Shown here piece by piece: positions 4,723-7,146 of a stretch of 7,146 bases of DNA. The notes beneath the pieces were generated by a model. The model worked only from the letters and a program-made list of their open reading frames with translations. It did not search any database and was not told where the DNA came from. A program made the translations under genes and the position numbers. The first letter of the stretch is position 1. The number at the start of each line of letters is the position of its first letter. Origin of the DNA: Lachnospiraceae bacterium (lineage in GTDB: Bacteria; Bacillota_A; Clostridia; Lachnospirales; Lachnospiraceae); NCBI GenBank assembly GCA_017652545.1, contig JAGCAV010000088.1:1-7146 (forward strand). Direction: 5' to 3'.

Positions 4723-5298
4723 TCAGGACAGTCCGCGCAGAAAGTTTTGCAGCATGGTTCTCCCGTCAGGCGTCAGGATCGATTCCGGGTGAAACTGCAG
4801 ACCATAGACAGGATATTCCGTGTGTGCAACAGCCATGACTTCCCCATCCTCCGTAACAGCTGTCACGCGCAGCGTGGCCGGAATCGTGTCAGGATCCGCA
4901 GCAAGGGAGTGATATCTGCCGACGGGAGCGCTCTCAGGGCAATCCCTGAACAGAAGACAATCCCTGTCAAAGCTGGCGGCGGACTGTTTTCCGTGCATCA
5001 GCTCCCTGGCATAGGTCACTGTCGCGCCGAACGCCGCGCAGATCGCCTGATGCCCGAGGCACACACCGAGAATGGGAATCTCCTGTCCGAGAGACCTGAT
5101 CACATCGATCATCACTCCGGCATTTTCCGGCCTTCCCGGACCCGGGGAGAGAATGATATGATCCGGTTTCAGCGCCCTGATCTCCTCCACCGTCATTTCA
5201 TCATTCCGGATCACCCGTATATCAGGCTCGATCTCCCCGATCAGCTGAAACAGATTGTAGGAAAAGCTGTCATAATTATCGATCAGAAGAACCATCAT
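4723..5298 (-). CDS. trpG: Anthranilate synthase component II (glutamine amidotransferase subunit)
   Basis: A 191-residue class I glutamine amidotransferase that releases ammonia from glutamine for TrpE. Visible motifs: N-terminal LLIDNYDSFSYNL; oxyanion strand ILSPGPGRPENAG (49-61); nucleophile Cys80 in GVCLGHQAI; catalytic His170 and Glu172 in QFHPES. Length is normal for a free-standing TrpG. The start overlaps the trpE stop (ATGA at 5298-5295). A second ATG at 5295 has better spacing to the GGAGG (7 rather than 4 bp) and may be the true start, removing one Met. In many Firmicutes such a subunit also serves PabB in folate synthesis, so dual use is possible; coupling to trpE and the Trp T-box make tryptophan synthesis the main role. 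No further trp gene follows. Confidence 0.95.
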   Translation of the reverse strand: MMVLLIDNYDSFSYNLFQLIGEIEPDIRVIRNDEMTVEEIRALKPDHIILSPGPGRPENAGVMIDVIRSLGQEIPILGVCLGHQAICAAFGATVTYARELMHGKQSAASFDRDCLLFRDCPESAPVGRYHSLAADPDTIPATLRVTAVTEDGEVMAVAHTEYPVYGLQFHPESILTPDGRTMLQNFLRGLS

Positions 5299-6770
5299 TC
5301 CACCTCCGAAGCAAGTTCAAGGGCTTTCAGCGACGCCTTCGCCTTGTTCAGGCATTCCTCATATTCTTTTTCGGGAACGGAATCCGCCACGATCCCGGCT
5401 CCGCTTCTCACAAATACCTTGCCGTTCTTCTTATAGACAATGCGGATCGCGATGCATGTATCCATGTTTCCGGTAAAATCAATATAGCCGATCGCGCCGC
5501 CGTAGATGCCCCGCTTGTTGTTCTCCAGTTCCCCGATCAGCTGGCAGGCCCGGATCTTCGGGGCTCCGGAGAGGGTTCCTGCGGGAAGTACGGCTCCGAT
5601 GGCATCCAGTGCGTCTTTATCGTCCCGGATCTCTCCGCGCACGGTCGAGCCGATATGCATCACATGGGAAAACCGCTCGATCGAATGCAGTTTTTCGACG
5701 CAGACGCTCCCGAATTTGCTGATCTTTCCAAGATCGTTCCTTCCCAGATCGACCAGCATGTTGTGCTCCGCAAGCTCTTTTTCATCCGCAAGAAGCTCTT
5801 TCTCCAGCCGGAGGTCCTCCTCTTCCGTTTTTCCCCTCGGCCTGGTGCCTGCCAGCGGAAAGGTGTGAAGGATCCCGTTTTCAAGCTTCACCAGTGTCTC
5901 CGGTGAAGCTCCCGCAACCTCGACGTCAGTACCCGAAAGATAGAACATATACGGGGACGGGTTGATGGTCCTGAGCATGCGGTATGTGTTCAGAAGGCTT
6001 CCGTCAAACGGTGCGGAAAGACGGTTGGACAGGACGATCTGGAAGATATCTCCCTCACGGATATGGTGTTTGGCCTTTTCCACCATCCTGCAGAAATGTT
6101 CCTTGCTGAACAGCGGTGTTATTTCACCCAGAAGCGTGCCCCCCTGCTCTTTCTTTTTTTCTCCTGTGCGAAGCAGACTGACCAGCTGCTTAAGCTCCCA
6201 GGCTGCCTTGTTATAGTTCGTCTCCGGATCGTCAAGCCGCATGTTGACGATCAGGATGATCTTCTGGCGCATATTGTCAAACGCGATCACCTTGTCGAAG
6301 AGCATCAGGTCGACATCCCTGAAATTCTCTGTATCCTGCGCCGTGTTTCTCACGCTCTCCTCACTGTATCCGAAATAATCAAAAGAGAAGTACCCCACCA
6401 GGCCTCCGGTGAAGGGAGGCAGGCCTTCAAGATGCGGGCTTCTGTATCCGGAGAGCACTTCGCGGATGTAGTCCGAGGGATTGCCTGTCACATACTTCAA
6501 TCTTCCCGCATCCAGGACCCCGTTCATCGTTCCGCCGATACAGGTGATCTCCATCCCCGGTTCAAATCCGAGAAAGGTGTACCGTCCCCAGGTCTCATTT
6601 TCCTGAGCCGATTCCAGCATGTAGCAGTGCCTGGAAATATTCTTCAGGATCCTCATCGTCTCGATCGGCGTGATGAAGTCCGAAAGGATCTCGCAGCTGA
6701 TTGGAACCACATCATACTGACCGGAAGCGGCAATTTTCTCAACTTCGCTGAATGCAGGTGAAATAACCAT
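5295..6770 (-). CDS. trpE: Anthranilate synthase component I
   Basis: A 491-residue cytosolic enzyme converting chorismate and ammonia to anthranilate, the first committed step of tryptophan synthesis. Motifs in order: MLES (51-54) and NPSPYMFYL (270-278), which in the family contribute to tryptophan feedback binding; PLAGTRPRG (305-313); EHNMLVDLGRNDLG (335-348); GTLSGAPK (398-405); YGGAIGYID (423-431); RSGAGIVADS (455-464). Ala in PLAGT, where aminodeoxychorismate synthase PabB typically has Lys (PIKGT), favours TrpE over PabB. Length is typical. The ATG at 6770 has AAGGAGG 7 bp upstream. The upstream Trp T-box leader gives independent support. Feedback inhibition by tryptophan is expected from the motifs (family knowledge). 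It overlaps trpG by 4 bp, so the two subunits are likely made in equal amounts. Confidence 0.97.
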   Translation of the reverse strand: MVISPAFSEVEKIAASGQYDVVPISCEILSDFITPIETMRILKNISRHCYMLESAQENETWGRYTFLGFEPGMEITCIGGTMNGVLDAGRLKYVTGNPSDYIREVLSGYRSPHLEGLPPFTGGLVGYFSFDYFGYSEESVRNTAQDTENFRDVDLMLFDKVIAFDNMRQKIILIVNMRLDDPETNYNKAAWELKQLVSLLRTGEKKKEQGGTLLGEITPLFSKEHFCRMVEKAKHHIREGDIFQIVLSNRLSAPFDGSLLNTYRMLRTINPSPYMFYLSGTDVEVAGASPETLVKLENGILHTFPLAGTRPRGKTEEEDLRLEKELLADEKELAEHNMLVDLGRNDLGKISKFGSVCVEKLHSIERFSHVMHIGSTVRGEIRDDKDALDAIGAVLPAGTLSGAPKIRACQLIGELENNKRGIYGGAIGYIDFTGNMDTCIAIRIVYKKNGKVFVRSGAGIVADSVPEKEYEECLNKAKASLKALELASEVE

Positions 6771-6790
6771 CGTGATACCTCCTTTTTACG

Positions 6791-6829
6791 AAAAAAAGTC
6801 CCTGACAGAATCATTCTTCTGTCAAGGAC
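6791..6829 (-). terminator. T-box regulated intrinsic terminator
   Basis: On the minus strand 6829-6817 pairs with 6810-6798: a 13-bp stem with a single T-G wobble and a 6-nt loop (GAATGA), followed directly by seven Ts (6797-6791). Its 5' arm (CGTCCTT) can alternatively pair with the AAGG of the T-box element at 6857-6854, forming the antiterminator, so the two folds are mutually exclusive. It ends about 20 bp before the trpE start. Confidence 0.95.
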
Positions 6830-7087
6830 GAATAAACATTATCCGCGGTGCCACCTTGATTCACGGCTTTTCCCGTGCGCTTTACAGGATACCAGCATAT
6901 CCCCGGCAAGTAACGTCTGCCATAAACGTCGCAGAATACTCAGCACCTGTCCGTGCCTTTGACTGCGCCCTCAGCGGTCCATTTGACAACTTGTTTCACG
7001 CCTGCATCTCAGCACCGCAGGCTCTCTGTAGAGGCATCATTGCCGTTATCTCCGCGTCAACGGTTTTATATATGTGTTAAATTGTTG
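6791..7087 (-). promoter_or_regulatory. T-box riboswitch, tRNA-Trp specific, controlling trpEG
   Basis: The leader RNA contains the T-box element AAGGUGGCACCGCGG (6857-6843). Stem I is recognisable: an AGAGAG segment (about 7027-7022), a distal hairpin GCCTGC/GCAGGC (7022-7017 with 7005-7000), and basal pairing GCGG (7055-7052) with CCGC (6977-6974). The specifier codon is UGG at 6981-6979, directly before A and the basal helix, i.e. Trp. The antiterminator bulge UGGC can pair with a GCCA tRNA end, matching the G73 discriminator usual in bacterial tRNA-Trp. Uncharged tRNA-Trp binding stabilises the antiterminator and allows trpE transcription; charged tRNA permits the terminator at 6791-6829. 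This stretch holds no gene; a plus-strand frame across it (6772-7080) is not credible. Confidence 0.96.
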
Positions 7088-7093
7088 ATTGAT

Positions 7094-7121
7094 ATTATAT
7101 CAATTATTACCCCTTTGTCAA
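7094..7121 (-). promoter_or_regulatory. trpEG promoter
   Basis: Perfect -35 TTGACA (7121-7116), 16-bp spacer, perfect -10 TATAAT (7099-7094) with the extended TG (TGATATAAT). Transcription would start near 7087, at the beginning of the T-box leader. A near-consensus promoter fits control exercised afterwards, by the riboswitch. Confidence 0.9.
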
Positions 7122-7146
7122 TATCATGAGACCTCGCAGCTCATCC

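Noticed and set aside
4711..5436. Long plus-strand frame opposite trpG
   Set aside because: Shadow of trpG/trpE; composition is unlike a real protein and trpG has all family motifs.
6063..6761. Long plus-strand frame opposite the trpE N-terminal half
   Set aside because: Shadow of trpE, whose frame is supported by motifs, ribosome binding site and riboswitch.
6772..7080. Plus-strand 102-residue frame
   Set aside because: It is antisense to the T-box leader, whose stems, specifier and terminator explain the sequence; the protein resembles no family and shows no start signals.

Overview
The window reads as a Gram-positive Firmicute chromosome segment, most likely a Clostridia member such as Lachnospiraceae. 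That placement is inference. It rests on LPxTG/sortase cell-wall anchoring, a tRNA-sensing T-box leader, strong AGGAGG-type ribosome binding sites and moderately high GC. Every gene I can support lies on the minus strand, so the biology reads from right to left. No mobile element, CRISPR array, tRNA or rRNA is visible.

Right part (about 7121 to 4617): a tryptophan-controlled operon. A consensus sigma-A promoter leads into a T-box riboswitch with specifier codon UGG (Trp), an AAGGUGGCACCGCGG T-box element and a 13-bp intrinsic terminator. This is followed by trpE and trpG, which overlap by 4 bp and encode the two subunits of anthranilate synthase. A probable terminator closes the unit after trpG, so trpD/C/F/B/A do not follow here.

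Middle (4596 to 949): a pilus-assembly operon. The order is a small coiled-coil protein (4406), a type I signal peptidase (4041), a class C pilin-polymerising sortase (3422), a minor or anchoring pilin with LPQTG (2447), and a second, single-spanning sortase (1599). Two junctions are 4-bp stop/start overlaps (GTGA and ATGA), so the genes are tightly coupled.

Left part (948 to 1): a roughly 480-bp regulatory region, then the first 155 codons of a FimA/SpaA-type pilin that runs off the window edge. The region holds GAGTGGAG tandem repeats at the sortase 3' end, two perfect DnaA boxes 11 bp apart, two promoter candidates, and a long leader with a strong inverted repeat. The pilin gene is lower in GC (about 46% by count, against about 58% in a sample of the minor pilin gene).

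The most interesting signal is a promoter architecture present twice: GTAACC-N5-GGTAAC-N10-TATAAT, with identical spacing. One copy is upstream of the pilin gene and one upstream of the pilus-assembly operon. Neither copy has a good -35 box. This suggests that one activator (or other shared factor) binds direct GTAAC repeats over the -35 region and co-regulates the two pilus transcription units.
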